Source: Marinagarivorans sp. UBA5870
GTDB lineage: Bacteria > Pseudomonadota > Gammaproteobacteria > Pseudomonadales > Cellvibrionaceae
Direction: 5' to 3'
NCBI GenBank assembly: GCA_002432555.1
Contig: DJFO01000054.1
Location: 1 to 22,950 of the forward strand
Length of the DNA: 22,950 nt
A program made the position numbers and the translations under genes. Positions within the stretch are counted from its first letter, which is position 1. Each line of letters opens with the position of its first letter. Below are positions 15,662 to 22,950 of the stretch, in pieces. The notes beneath the pieces were generated by a model that was not told the origin of the DNA, ran no database searches, and saw only the letters and a program-made list of their open reading frames with translations.

Positions 15662-16594
15662 ATGCCAGCCCCGTCCGTTATCGAGATCCAAAACCTTGAC
15701 AAAACCTATGCTTCCGGGTTAGTGGCTCTTAAGTCCGTTAACTTGGAGATCAACAAAGGGGAGATTTTGGCTCTGCTCGGACCAAACGGAGCCGGTAAGA
15801 CCACGTTGATTAACATCGTATGCGGCATAGTTAACGCCTCTGGCGGCCGGGCCGTGGTTAACGGGTACGACACGGTGAAGGATTACCGCGAGGCGCGCAA
15901 ACAGATCGGGCTCGTACCGCAAGAACTCTCCACCGATGCGTTTGAAAGCGTTTGGGCGACGGTACGATTCAGTCGCGGCCTCTTTGGCAAACCACACAAC
16001 GACGCCTATCTGGAAAAGGTTCTGCGCAGTTTGTCGCTCTGGGATAAACGACACAGCCGTATTAGGACCCTCTCAGGTGGAATGAAAAGGCGGGTCTTGA
16101 TCGCCAAGGCGTTGGCTCATGAGCCGCAAATCCTCTTTCTTGACGAACCTACCGCCGGCGTAGACGTGACACTGCGCCACGACATGTGGAACCTGGTGCG
16201 TGAGCTTCGCAATCAAAGAGTTACCACGATCTTGACGACGCACTATATCGAAGAAGCCGAGGAAATGGCTGACCGCATAGGCGTGATCAATAAGGGCGAA
16301 TTGATTTTGGTGGAGAACAAAACCGTCTTGATGCAGAAGCTAGGGAAGAAACAGCTGATCCTGCAGCTGCAACACCCCCTAAAGGAGATTCCACCACTGC
16401 TCAATGCTTATTCAGTGGTTTTGGGTAATAATTTTCACGAATTGATTTATACCTTTGACAGCTACCAGGAGCACTCTGGCATTCCAGAACTGCTTCGGGA
16501 TCTCCACAGCAGCGGTATTGAATATAAAGATTTGCAAACGCAGCAGAGTTCTCTCGAAGATATTTTCGTTAATTTGGTCAGGAAACAGACATGA
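15662..16594 (+). CDS. yadG: ABC transporter ATP-binding protein, YadG-like
   Basis: This 310-residue ATPase would drive an ABC-2 exporter. It has Walker [10 protein letters not shown] (40-48), Q loop VPQE (about 86), signature LSGGMKRR (about 139), Walker B ILFLDEP with catalytic Glu (about 158) and switch His in [11 protein letters not shown]. The C-terminal extension of about 80 residues ends [14 protein letters not shown], very like YadG of Escherichia coli, as are GLVPQE and DEPTAGVD. It overlaps the permease gene by four bases (ATGA), so the two are translationally coupled. The ribosome site is weak (GCGAAGAAA). The exported substrate of YadGH is not established. Export of a product of the neighbouring acyltransferase is an attractive but unsupported idea. 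Confidence 0.88.
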   Translation: MPAPSVIEIQNLDKTYASGLVALKSVNLEINKGEILALLGPNGAGKTTLINIVCGIVNASGGRAVVNGYDTVKDYREARKQIGLVPQELSTDAFESVWATVRFSRGLFGKPHNDAYLEKVLRSLSLWDKRHSRIRTLSGGMKRRVLIAKALAHEPQILFLDEPTAGVDVTLRHDMWNLVRELRNQRVTTILTTHYIEEAEEMADRIGVINKGELILVENKTVLMQKLGKKQLILQLQHPLKEIPPLLNAYSVVLGNNFHELIYTFDSYQEHSGIPELLRDLHSSGIEYKDLQTQQSSLEDIFVNLVRKQT

Positions 16595-17352
16595 ACATCT
16601 ATGCGATTCGGGCCATTTACAGGTTTGAAATGGCTCGCACCGGGCGAACGCTGATGCAGAGCATTGCCTCTCCGGTATTGTCGACCTCTTTATACTTTAT
16701 CGTCTTCGGTTCCGCGATAGGCTCGCGCATGTCGGAGATTGGCGGTGTACCCTACGCTGCATTTATAGTACCCGGTCTTATAATGCTCGCCCTCATGACA
16801 GAAAGCGTGTCAAATGCATCCTTCGGCATTTATATGCCAAAATTCACTGGCACCATTTACGAAATCTTGTCCGCGCCAATTTCGGCGTTAGAGATCGTCC
16901 TTGGATATGTCGGGGCGGCTGCGAGTAAATCTCTAATTCTTGGGGCTCTGATATTACTCACAGCCAGGATATTTGTACCCTTCGAGATAGAACATCCGTT
17001 TTTCATGCTGGGGTTCTTAATTTTGATCTCGGTGAGTTTCAGTCTTTTCGGTTTCATCATAGGTATTTGGGCTGACAGTTTTGACAGACTCCAGATTATT
17101 CCCATGATGATATTGACTCCCTTGACTTTCCTCGGTGGAAGTTTTTATTCGATTCAAATGCTCCCGGCGCCATGGTCTACGATTACCCTCTTTAACCCGA
17201 TTGTCTACTTGGTTAACGGATTCCGTTGGAGCTTTTACGGCAGCGCCGATGTTTCAATAGAGGTGAGCATCGGGATAGCGGTCGGATTTCTCGGGCTCTG
17301 CCTCGCAAGCGTCTGGTGGATTTTCAAAACCGGAAAACGGATAAAATCCTAA
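16591..17352 (+). CDS. yadH: ABC-2 type transporter permease, YadH-like
   Basis: This 253-residue inner-membrane protein has six hydrophobic segments near residues 22-42, 52-75, 97-125, 134-158, 168-190 and 223-246. Conserved permease features include [37 protein letters not shown] and [13 protein letters not shown], all typical of the ABC-2 family and of YadH in length (about 256) and pattern. It forms the channel of the exporter whose ATPase is the overlapping upstream gene. It ends 9 bases from the convergent nsrR stop, with no terminator seen between them. Confidence 0.87.
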   Translation: MNIYAIRAIYRFEMARTGRTLMQSIASPVLSTSLYFIVFGSAIGSRMSEIGGVPYAAFIVPGLIMLALMTESVSNASFGIYMPKFTGTIYEILSAPISALEIVLGYVGAAASKSLILGALILLTARIFVPFEIEHPFFMLGFLILISVSFSLFGFIIGIWADSFDRLQIIPMMILTPLTFLGGSFYSIQMLPAPWSTITLFNPIVYLVNGFRWSFYGSADVSIEVSIGIAVGFLGLCLASVWWIFKTGKRIKS

Positions 17353-17361
17353 ATGGTTGGA

Positions 17362-17793
17362 TCATGCGTTGATGCGGAGCACCTTGATTATCTGATCCTT
17401 GGTAACGACATCTGCTAAGGTATAACGATCACATTCGTCTAAAAAAGCTGCCATGGCTTGAGCCAAGACGCCCCGCAGATGGCAAACCGGTAGTAAGGCG
17501 CATTGTACAGGCGCCTCGCAATTCACCGCCTGCAAATTGGTTTCAAGTTTTCTGACCACCATCCCCAGCCGTATGTCCTCCGGCTTCTGACCCAAACGAA
17601 TACCGCCCCCTTTTCCGCGCTGCGTGGCGACAAAACCCTCGCGCCCCAGCTGGTGCACAATCTTGTTGACATGATTTCGAGACAAACCGAACACATTGCT
17701 CACCTCGTCGATGCTTGCGCTGCGCCCACTGGGCAGCACACACAGGTACATCAATATGCGTAAACCGTAGTCGGTGTAGTGCGTCAACTGCAT
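17362..17793 (-). CDS. nsrR: Nitric oxide sensing repressor NsrR (Rrf2 family)
   Basis: This 143-residue Rrf2 regulator binds DNA as a dimer with an iron-sulfur cluster that NO destroys, which relieves repression. Start ATG 17793 has GGAGG five bases upstream; an in-frame extension to 17820 is rejected. The N terminus MQLTHYTDYGLR matches NsrR closely and includes D8, a cluster ligand in Streptomyces NsrR. The winged helix-turn-helix follows (IDEVSNVFGLSRNHVNKIVHQL), then the wing RGKGGGIRLG. Cysteines C92, C98 and C104 are in place, with one extra residue between the first two compared with Escherichia coli (C91, C96, C102). A matching operator lies 53 bases upstream, before the divergently encoded hemoglobin, so it probably controls both itself and the hemoglobin operon. 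IscR is less likely because of the N terminus and the operator type. Confidence 0.9.
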   Translation of the reverse strand: MQLTHYTDYGLRILMYLCVLPSGRSASIDEVSNVFGLSRNHVNKIVHQLGREGFVATQRGKGGGIRLGQKPEDIRLGMVVRKLETNLQAVNCEAPVQCALLPVCHLRGVLAQAMAAFLDECDRYTLADVVTKDQIIKVLRINA

Positions 17794-17813
17794 GGCTTCC
17801 TCCGGGGCACCTA

Positions 17814-17842
17814 TTGCCAAATCGAATTCCTGAGGCTATCTT
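17814..17842 (+). promoter_or_regulatory. Candidate sigma-70 promoter of the hemoglobin operon
   Basis: TTGCCA (17814-17819), a 17-base spacer and TATCTT (17837-17842) place the start of transcription near 17849, inside the NsrR operator. Repressor binding there would block initiation. It was found by eye, and each box differs from consensus by one or two bases. Confidence 0.5.
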
Positions 17843-17845
17843 ACG

Positions 17846-17868
17846 AACATGCATTTTACATGCATGTT
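17846..17868. promoter_or_regulatory. NsrR operator (11-1-11 inverted repeat)
   Basis: The half-sites are AACATGCATTT (17846-17856) and ACATGCATGTT (17858-17868), separated by a single T. The right half read on the other strand is AACATGCATGT, matching the left at nine of eleven positions. This fits the known NsrR 11-1-11 motif built on AAGATGCATTT. It lies between nsrR and the truncated hemoglobin gene. Confidence 0.88.
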
Positions 17869-18086
17869 TAAGATTAGCGATAGCTGCCATTGTAGCTTTT
17901 GTGGCGCAGGTAAACTCGGACTGCAAAGGTTTTCTCCGCGTCGCTCGTTTCGAGGATGTCCGGAGCGCGCAACCAAGAGGGCGCCGCAGCCGGAATTCCG
18001 GGCGCTTCCAAGGAAGGCGCCGGCGGAGAACACACGGTGTAGCGAATCCGCACCCAATCCTTTCCCTTGAATCCAGGAGACAGAAT

Positions 18087-18440
18087 ATGAGCTTGTATGA
18101 TCGATCCGATCCTCTGCCCGCGGTCGATGCGGCCGTCGATATTTTTTACCGCAAGGTGTTGGTCGACGATCGTATCAGTCACTTTTTTGACACGACTGAC
18201 ATGGAGGCACAACACGTCAAACAAAAAGCCTTTCTCACCATGGCCTTCGGTGGTCCAAATAACTATAGCGGCAAAGATTTACGCGCAGGACATAAACACA
18301 TGGGCCTGACAGAAGTTCACTTCGATGCGGTTGTGGAACATTTGGCGGCAACTCTCCAAGAGCTCGGCGCAAGCGCAGCGGATATCAATGAGGTAGCGGC
18401 TGTGGCGAATAGTGTAAAAAACGATGTCCTCAATCGTTGA
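18087..18440 (+). CDS. glbN: Group 1 truncated hemoglobin
   Basis: This 117-residue single-domain globin would be cytosolic. The proximal heme ligand is H69 in LRAGHKHMGL. The distal tyrosine B10 is Y21 in FYRKVL, and the CD/E region reads QHVKQKAFLTMAFGG with Q42 near E7. The domain ends with DVLNR as in cyanobacterial GlbN. Proteins of this group bind O2 and can oxidise NO to nitrate when re-reduced. The usual GG after the first helix is replaced by DP. ATG 18087 is preceded by AGGAGA at six bases; the open frame reaches far upstream, but globin homology begins only here. The NsrR operator upstream and a reductase gene 64 bases downstream point to NO detoxification. Confidence 0.9.
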   Translation: MSLYDRSDPLPAVDAAVDIFYRKVLVDDRISHFFDTTDMEAQHVKQKAFLTMAFGGPNNYSGKDLRAGHKHMGLTEVHFDAVVEHLAATLQELGASAADINEVAAVANSVKNDVLNR

Positions 18441-18504
18441 CGTGAGCGGTCTGGATTAAACATCCGGGCCGCGCATAGGGTTTGCGGAATGAGTTGGGTA
18501 TCTT

Positions 18505-19473
18505 ATGACCGAAGTGCAAATAAAAGAAGAATGTTTTCCACTGCGGGACGGCGAGAGCGTGCTTGACGGGCTCCTCCGCGTCGGCCTGAATATTCCCAAC
18601 GGATGCCGAGCGGGTGTCTGTCAGGCTTGTTTGCTACAAGTGGTAGAAGGCAGTATCCCTCCGAAGGCCCAGACTGGATTGAAGAGCTCGCAGAAGCAGC
18701 TGGGTTATTTTCTTAGCTGTCAGTGCGTCCCCTCGTCTCCGCTCCGAATTCAGCCCTTGAACGAATCCTTAACGCACCAAGCGACCGTCCTTTCCGTCGG
18801 ACTCGTCGCAGACGCTGTGCTGCGTTTACGGATCGAGCCGGTGTTCGATTATTTACCTGGCCAGTACCTGAACATCTGGTACCAACCGGCGGATTTCACC
18901 TCCCCACTGATTCGAAGTTATTCGATCGCCAGTGTACCGGCGCTGGACGATTTTATTGAAATGCATGTGAAGGTGATGGAAAACGGCCGCTTTAGCACCT
19001 GGGCGCGGGCGCACTTGAGGGCCGGCGATCCGCTCAGGGTGCAAGGACCTTTGGGCCAATGTGTTTACCTCAACCAACGGCTGGATCAGACCATGCTCCT
19101 GGCGGGGATCGGAACCGGGCTCGCGCCCCTGTACGGGATAGTGCGGGATGCATTGCGGCAGGGCCATCGGGGGTCGATTTACCTGATCATAGGCGCTAAA
19201 ACCTCGCGGGGGTTTTATTACCAAACCGAACTGGCGGAGCTCGCGACAGAGTTCGACAATCTCCACGTCTCCTATGTGAGTCAAGCAGACTCGGATGGTG
19301 AGCTCACCGACATCTATCAGTATGTGCAGACGAAATTTCCGTCGCTCAAAGGCTTCCGAATCTACCTATGCGGTGCCGCCACCTTTGTCCGCAAAATGAA
19401 AAAGCAGTGCTTTCTTGCCGGTGCGCCGATGCAGGACATTCATTCCGACGCTTTTTTACCCTGTACCCAATAA
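18505..19473 (+). CDS. Ferredoxin-NAD(P)H reductase-like flavoprotein with N-terminal 2Fe-2S domain (probable hemoglobin reductase)
   Basis: This 322-residue electron-transfer protein has two parts. Residues 1-90 form a plant-type ferredoxin with cluster ligands C34, C39, C42 and C72 (CRAGVCQAC, then LSCQC). Residues about 95-322 form a ferredoxin reductase module with the FAD motif RSYSIAS, the nucleotide motif GIGTGLAPLYG and a C-terminal YLCGAATFVRKMK. The order (2Fe-2S first, then FAD/NAD) matches reductases of oxygenases such as BenC and phenol hydroxylase reductase. No oxygenase is encoded nearby. The gene follows the hemoglobin by 64 bases in the same direction with no terminator, so it probably supplies electrons to it, replacing the reductase half of flavohemoglobin Hmp. 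That partnership is inference. The ribosome site before ATG is weak. Confidence 0.85.
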   Translation: MTEVQIKEECFPLRDGESVLDGLLRVGLNIPNGCRAGVCQACLLQVVEGSIPPKAQTGLKSSQKQLGYFLSCQCVPSSPLRIQPLNESLTHQATVLSVGLVADAVLRLRIEPVFDYLPGQYLNIWYQPADFTSPLIRSYSIASVPALDDFIEMHVKVMENGRFSTWARAHLRAGDPLRVQGPLGQCVYLNQRLDQTMLLAGIGTGLAPLYGIVRDALRQGHRGSIYLIIGAKTSRGFYYQTELAELATEFDNLHVSYVSQADSDGELTDIYQYVQTKFPSLKGFRIYLCGAATFVRKMKKQCFLAGAPMQDIHSDAFLPCTQ

Positions 19474-19582
19474 GTAGATCCAAATGATTAAAACGGCGGT
19501 GGGCGCTGGTTAACAGAGGCAGTCTTGCTTCACCCGCGCCGCATCGGCTAGTGTACCGGCTCCCTACCCGATTTACCGCTAA

Positions 19583-20611
<1,029 letters not shown>

Positions 20612-20671
20612 TGATTTCGGGAAAAGCCTTTTTCCAAGAAGAAGACCTGGGGCAATCAGATCTGGCCGGTC

Positions 20672-20677
20672 TATAAT
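20672..20677 (+). promoter_or_regulatory. Candidate -10 box for the small membrane protein gene
   Basis: A perfect TATAAT lies 28 bases before the ATG at 20706. No good -35 box is seen at 16-18 bases upstream (GGGGCA is the best, 3 of 6), so an activator may be needed or the match is chance. Confidence 0.3.
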
Positions 20678-20705
20678 AACTATTCCTTGCTAACGCGTTA
20701 TTCGT

Positions 20706-21206
20706 ATGCAGATCAAAACCGCTTTGCCAGACACCTCAAGCGCCAGCATCAGCAAGGGCATGTGGTATGTTTTCCATGACGGGCAGAACACCATAAGAGC
20801 CTGGGGCTCCGGCTGGACTGGGCTCGAGCGCATTTATTTTAACGACCAGATGCTGGCTGATTGCAAACATTTGAAGCGTGTTGAGCAGTTTGCCTTCGAG
20901 CAGGAGGGCCATCTCTACAAAGTGCAGTGCTCAAACAGCAACCTGCAAAAATGGCAGGTCCACTGCAGCTTCTGGAAAGACGGCCATCCCGTGTGCACCC
21001 TAAAGTGTAAAAGGCGCAAGGTGTTTAACGTGCGGCCGACGTTCGCGCACTTAGCTGCTGGGTTACTCGTTGGGGTTATTGGCGGAGTCTTGAAGATGCC
21101 CGCCTGGTTCGGAATAGTCTTTATTTTTATCTCGCTGAGCTTAACCCTGCTCACCACGGCAAAGACTGACGATTTTATAATTGAACAAGAATCGGACCAT
21201 TCATAA
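20706..21206 (+). CDS. Uncharacterised protein with two C-terminal transmembrane helices
   Basis: This is a 166-residue protein I do not recognise. Residues 1-115 form a soluble domain with several aromatic and cysteine residues (SKGMWYVFHDGQ near 16-27, WGSGWTGLERIYFND near 33-47, VQCSNSNLQKWQVHCSFWKDG near 73-93, CTLKCKRRKVF near 97-107). Two adjacent hydrophobic helices follow (about 115-131 and 134-150) with a short turn, then an acidic tail. Absence of a signal peptide and the basic CKRRK before the first helix suggest the soluble domain lies in the cytoplasm. It follows hemB in the same direction after 94 bases and may have its own TATAAT. No ribosome site is obvious before ATG 20706. 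Coding is supported by consistent length and helix pattern only. Confidence 0.6.
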   Translation: MQIKTALPDTSSASISKGMWYVFHDGQNTIRAWGSGWTGLERIYFNDQMLADCKHLKRVEQFAFEQEGHLYKVQCSNSNLQKWQVHCSFWKDGHPVCTLKCKRRKVFNVRPTFAHLAAGLLVGVIGGVLKMPAWFGIVFIFISLSLTLLTTAKTDDFIIEQESDHS

Positions 21207-21627
21207 ACGACTTATACAAGATCCGTTTGATTGCGCTCGCAGCCATCTTTTTTATTAGTCACTTCCAGACGAGAATAGCAGAAGTTTCACTCCACCGGCT
21301 TCGCGCACACCACGGGTAGTCAACCCCATTACTAGGGGCATCTGGGTGCCGCAAGCCACAGCAATCTCTTAGAGTGTACCGGCGCCGGCCAGCAAGTGTT
21401 TTTGTCTTCACGATTGCCTGTGCTCTTCCGCGCCACCAAAGCTTTCTTCAATTCCTAATTAAATGTTCTCTTCTAATTTCAGTTCAATCTCTGCAATGGG
21501 TTTGCAGCGGCGCCTCGCGTGGCACCCATGTTGCAACATGCATTGTCTGCACGGTTGAAAACTCAAAATATCGGACAAAAGCCTGCAAACCGTACAATTT
21601 CATGTAGCTATTACACCGGAGATGGTT
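21207..21627. other. Intergenic region of about 420 bases with palindromes
   Basis: No gene is supported here; the 77-codon frame at 21374-21607 lacks coding character. The left part is featureless apart from CCCC/GGGG around 21325-21340. The right part holds a perfect 14-base palindrome (21527-21540) and a 9-base inverted repeat, GGTTTGCAG (21499-21507) with CTGCAAACC (21583-21591), flanking it. This must contain the promoter of the lipoprotein pair downstream. Confidence 0.5.
21527..21540. promoter_or_regulatory. Perfect 14-base palindrome CATGTTGCAACATG
   Basis: The sequence CATGTTGCAACATG is its own reverse complement. It lies about 90 bases before the lipoprotein start, where a repressor or activator would act, and sits between the arms of a wider 9-base inverted repeat. 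The regulator is unknown. Confidence 0.4.
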
Positions 21628-22020
21628 ATGCATAAGAAAAATTTTATCAGTAGAACTCTGGCTCTCTCTCTTGTGCTGGCGTTAGGCGCTTGTCATAACA
21701 ACGCACAGCGCCCGGATACCTTAGCGGTACAGGCTCGAGAAAGCGTTGAAAAAGCCCAAAGCGCGGGTGCGAATGAAAAAGCACCGCTGGCCCTAAGAGA
21801 CGCCAATCAATATCTAACCGAAGCGGAAGAAGCAATGAAGGACGAGCGTTACCAGGACGCGCAATATTTGCTTGAAAAGTCCATGGTCAACTCGGAATTG
21901 GCGATTGCGCGCAGCAATGCCACCGGAGCAAAAAAAGCGGCCGAGGAGATCGAGAAAAACCTCGATACACTTGAGCAGGAAGTCACGCCCAACAAACAAA
22001 CCACTACAACCGACTTTTGA
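21628..22020 (+). CDS. Small outer-envelope lipoprotein, DUF4398-like
   Basis: This is a 130-residue lipoprotein precursor. A hydrophobic signal (TLALSLVLALGAC) ends in the lipobox LGAC near residue 22; the residue after Cys is His, not Asp, so sorting to the outer membrane is expected. The rest is a helical, Ala/Glu-rich domain (ARESVEKAQSAGANEKAPLALRDANQYLTEAEEAM...DAQYLLEKSMVNSELA), typical of DUF4398, ending in a Thr-rich tail. GGAG at 21618-21621 is six bases from ATG 21628; the ATG at 21622 touches that site and is rejected. The stop is 17 bases before the next ATG (22038), so the pair is an operon. The next protein carries a related domain plus OmpA, suggesting the two act together at the outer membrane. 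The biochemical role is unknown. Confidence 0.82.
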   Translation: MHKKNFISRTLALSLVLALGACHNNAQRPDTLAVQARESVEKAQSAGANEKAPLALRDANQYLTEAEEAMKDERYQDAQYLLEKSMVNSELAIARSNATGAKKAAEEIEKNLDTLEQEVTPNKQTTTTDF

Positions 22021-22037
22021 TCGAGAGGACTAGAAAA

Positions 22038-22913
22038 ATGGATAAGACTCAGTTCGTAAAATTTCTGGCGGCTTCAGTTTCCGCCTCAGCTTTATTACTT
22101 TCCGGTTGTGCATCCACGCCTAAAGAAAATGCTCAGGTCGGTCAACTAGAGCAAAAAATCAAAAGTTTAGAACCTCTTCCCGGCGAACCTCAATACGCTC
22201 CTGTAGCCGTTGAAGAGGCACGGGAAGCACTCGAGAAGTTGCGCAGCCTGGAAGGCAAAAGTGGTAAGCGTGAAGCTTACGAACATCAGCTGTATTTGAC
22301 GGGTAAACAAATCGAAATCGCCGAAGAGCTGGTGGCCATCGAAAAATCCGAAAAAGTGGTAGGCGGTGCGGAGGTGCGGCGTAAGGATATACTCTTGGAA
22401 GCCAAAACACAGGAGGTGGAAGCCAAAACCCAGGAGGTGGAACAAGCCAAAAACCTGGCGGCGGGTATCGCGATGCGCGCGCAGGAGCTGGCCGAACAGG
22501 TTGAGGACCTACAGACACAGGAGACTGAGCGCGGCCTGGTATTGACGCTCGGTAGCGTATTGTTTGAAACCGGAAAAGCGACTTTACGCAGCGGCGCCCA
22601 GCGCACTGTCGAGAAAGTGGCAAGTTTCCTCAATGAATACCCCGATCGCAGTATCATGATCGAAGGCTTCACCGACAGTCAGGGCAGTGAAACTTATAAC
22701 CGGGAATTGTCGGAACAACGGGCTCAGACCGTGCGAGACCTGCTGACCAACTACGGGGTAGAAAACGGCCGGATCAATACCGAAGGTTACGGCGAGGAAT
22801 TTCCGGTGGCCGACAACAATACCGCCGAGGGCCGTCAGCAAAATCGGCGAGTGGAGATTGTCATCGCAAAAACCGCAGGAACCGACATTTCTGATCGCAC
22901 TAGCATGCGGTAA
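22038..22913 (+). CDS. OmpA-family peptidoglycan-binding lipoprotein with DUF4398-like coiled coil
   Basis: This 291-residue lipoprotein has a signal ALLLSGC with the acylated Cys at residue 24 and Ala at +2, which predicts the outer membrane. Residues about 40-165 are long charged helices like the preceding lipoprotein, probably coiled coil. They include a tandem repeat of seven residues (EAKTQEV) encoded by two near-identical 21-base units (22398-22418 and 22419-22439). Residues about 170-285 form an OmpA C-terminal domain (LTLGSVLFETGKATL, IEGFTDSQGS, LSEQRAQTVRDLL, GYGEEFPVADN, NRRVEIVI) that binds peptidoglycan. ATG 22038 is chosen over an upstream TTG at 22017 because GAGAGG lies at a suitable distance. 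The protein would link the outer membrane to the wall, together with its operon partner. Confidence 0.88.
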   Translation: MDKTQFVKFLAASVSASALLLSGCASTPKENAQVGQLEQKIKSLEPLPGEPQYAPVAVEEAREALEKLRSLEGKSGKREAYEHQLYLTGKQIEIAEELVAIEKSEKVVGGAEVRRKDILLEAKTQEVEAKTQEVEQAKNLAAGIAMRAQELAEQVEDLQTQETERGLVLTLGSVLFETGKATLRSGAQRTVEKVASFLNEYPDRSIMIEGFTDSQGSETYNRELSEQRAQTVRDLLTNYGVENGRINTEGYGEEFPVADNNTAEGRQQNRRVEIVIAKTAGTDISDRTSMR

Positions 22914-22950
22914 CCTTTGGTCGCGCAGGCGGCGTCACACCGCTTCGCCT

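Noticed and set aside
17715..18086. N-terminal extension of the truncated hemoglobin frame
   Set aside because: It would run through the NsrR operator and part of nsrR. The ATG at 18087 has a strong ribosome site and globin homology starts there.
20618..20635. GGAAAA/TTTTCC hairpin after hemB as a terminator
   Set aside because: The stem is short and AT-rich, and no T run follows it outside the stem.

Overview
The window comes from a gammaproteobacterial chromosome, most likely near the Pseudomonadales/Cellvibrionales. Three things point there: rpoD followed by a CAU-anticodon tRNA-Ile2, a HemB whose two active-site lysines (K205, K260) fall at the positions known for the Pseudomonas enzyme, and an NsrR/NO-defence locus of proteobacterial type. 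The genus cannot be fixed from the sequence alone. Base composition is moderate, and intergenic regions are more AT-rich around 11.5-12.1 kb.

Layout. 1-656: 3' end of rpoD, then tRNA-Ile2 with its own promoter. 657-1208: a 5'-truncated LysE-type exporter. 1407-2462: a NadM-like NMN adenylyltransferase fused to a Nudix hydrolase. 2514-4329 (minus): a zinc alcohol/formaldehyde dehydrogenase and a small conserved membrane protein, ended by an intrinsic terminator. 4485-5405: a thioredoxin-reductase-like flavoprotein, divergent from the dehydrogenase. 5496-7154 (minus): a secreted amidase-signature hydrolase. 7340-11416 (minus): a very large secreted PQQ-type sugar dehydrogenase with PKD, CBM-like, Ig-like and three discoidin (F5/8C) domains.

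11.4-15.5 kb is the most unusual part. A LuxI/FeeM-like acyltransferase gene (12079-12741) is followed 9 bp later by a polytopic membrane histidine kinase (12751-14751). A convergent gene (14759-15514, minus) encodes a phosphotransfer-type four-helix (DHp) domain fused to a receiver domain, with no ATPase domain and no DNA-binding domain. Together these could be an acyl-signal producing and sensing circuit with a phosphorelay; this is inference. A YadG/YadH-type ABC exporter pair follows (15662-17352).

17.3-19.5 kb is a nitric oxide defence module. It holds NsrR (minus), a near-perfect NsrR operator overlapping a forward promoter, a group 1 truncated hemoglobin, and a ferredoxin-NAD(P)H reductase-like flavoprotein that probably re-reduces the hemoglobin. 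Then come hemB (19592-20611), a small two-helix membrane protein of unknown role, and two cell-envelope lipoproteins: a DUF4398-like protein, and an OmpA-C-terminal protein with a coiled coil that probably binds peptidoglycan.

All calls rest on reading the sequence and remembered family motifs; no database search was run.
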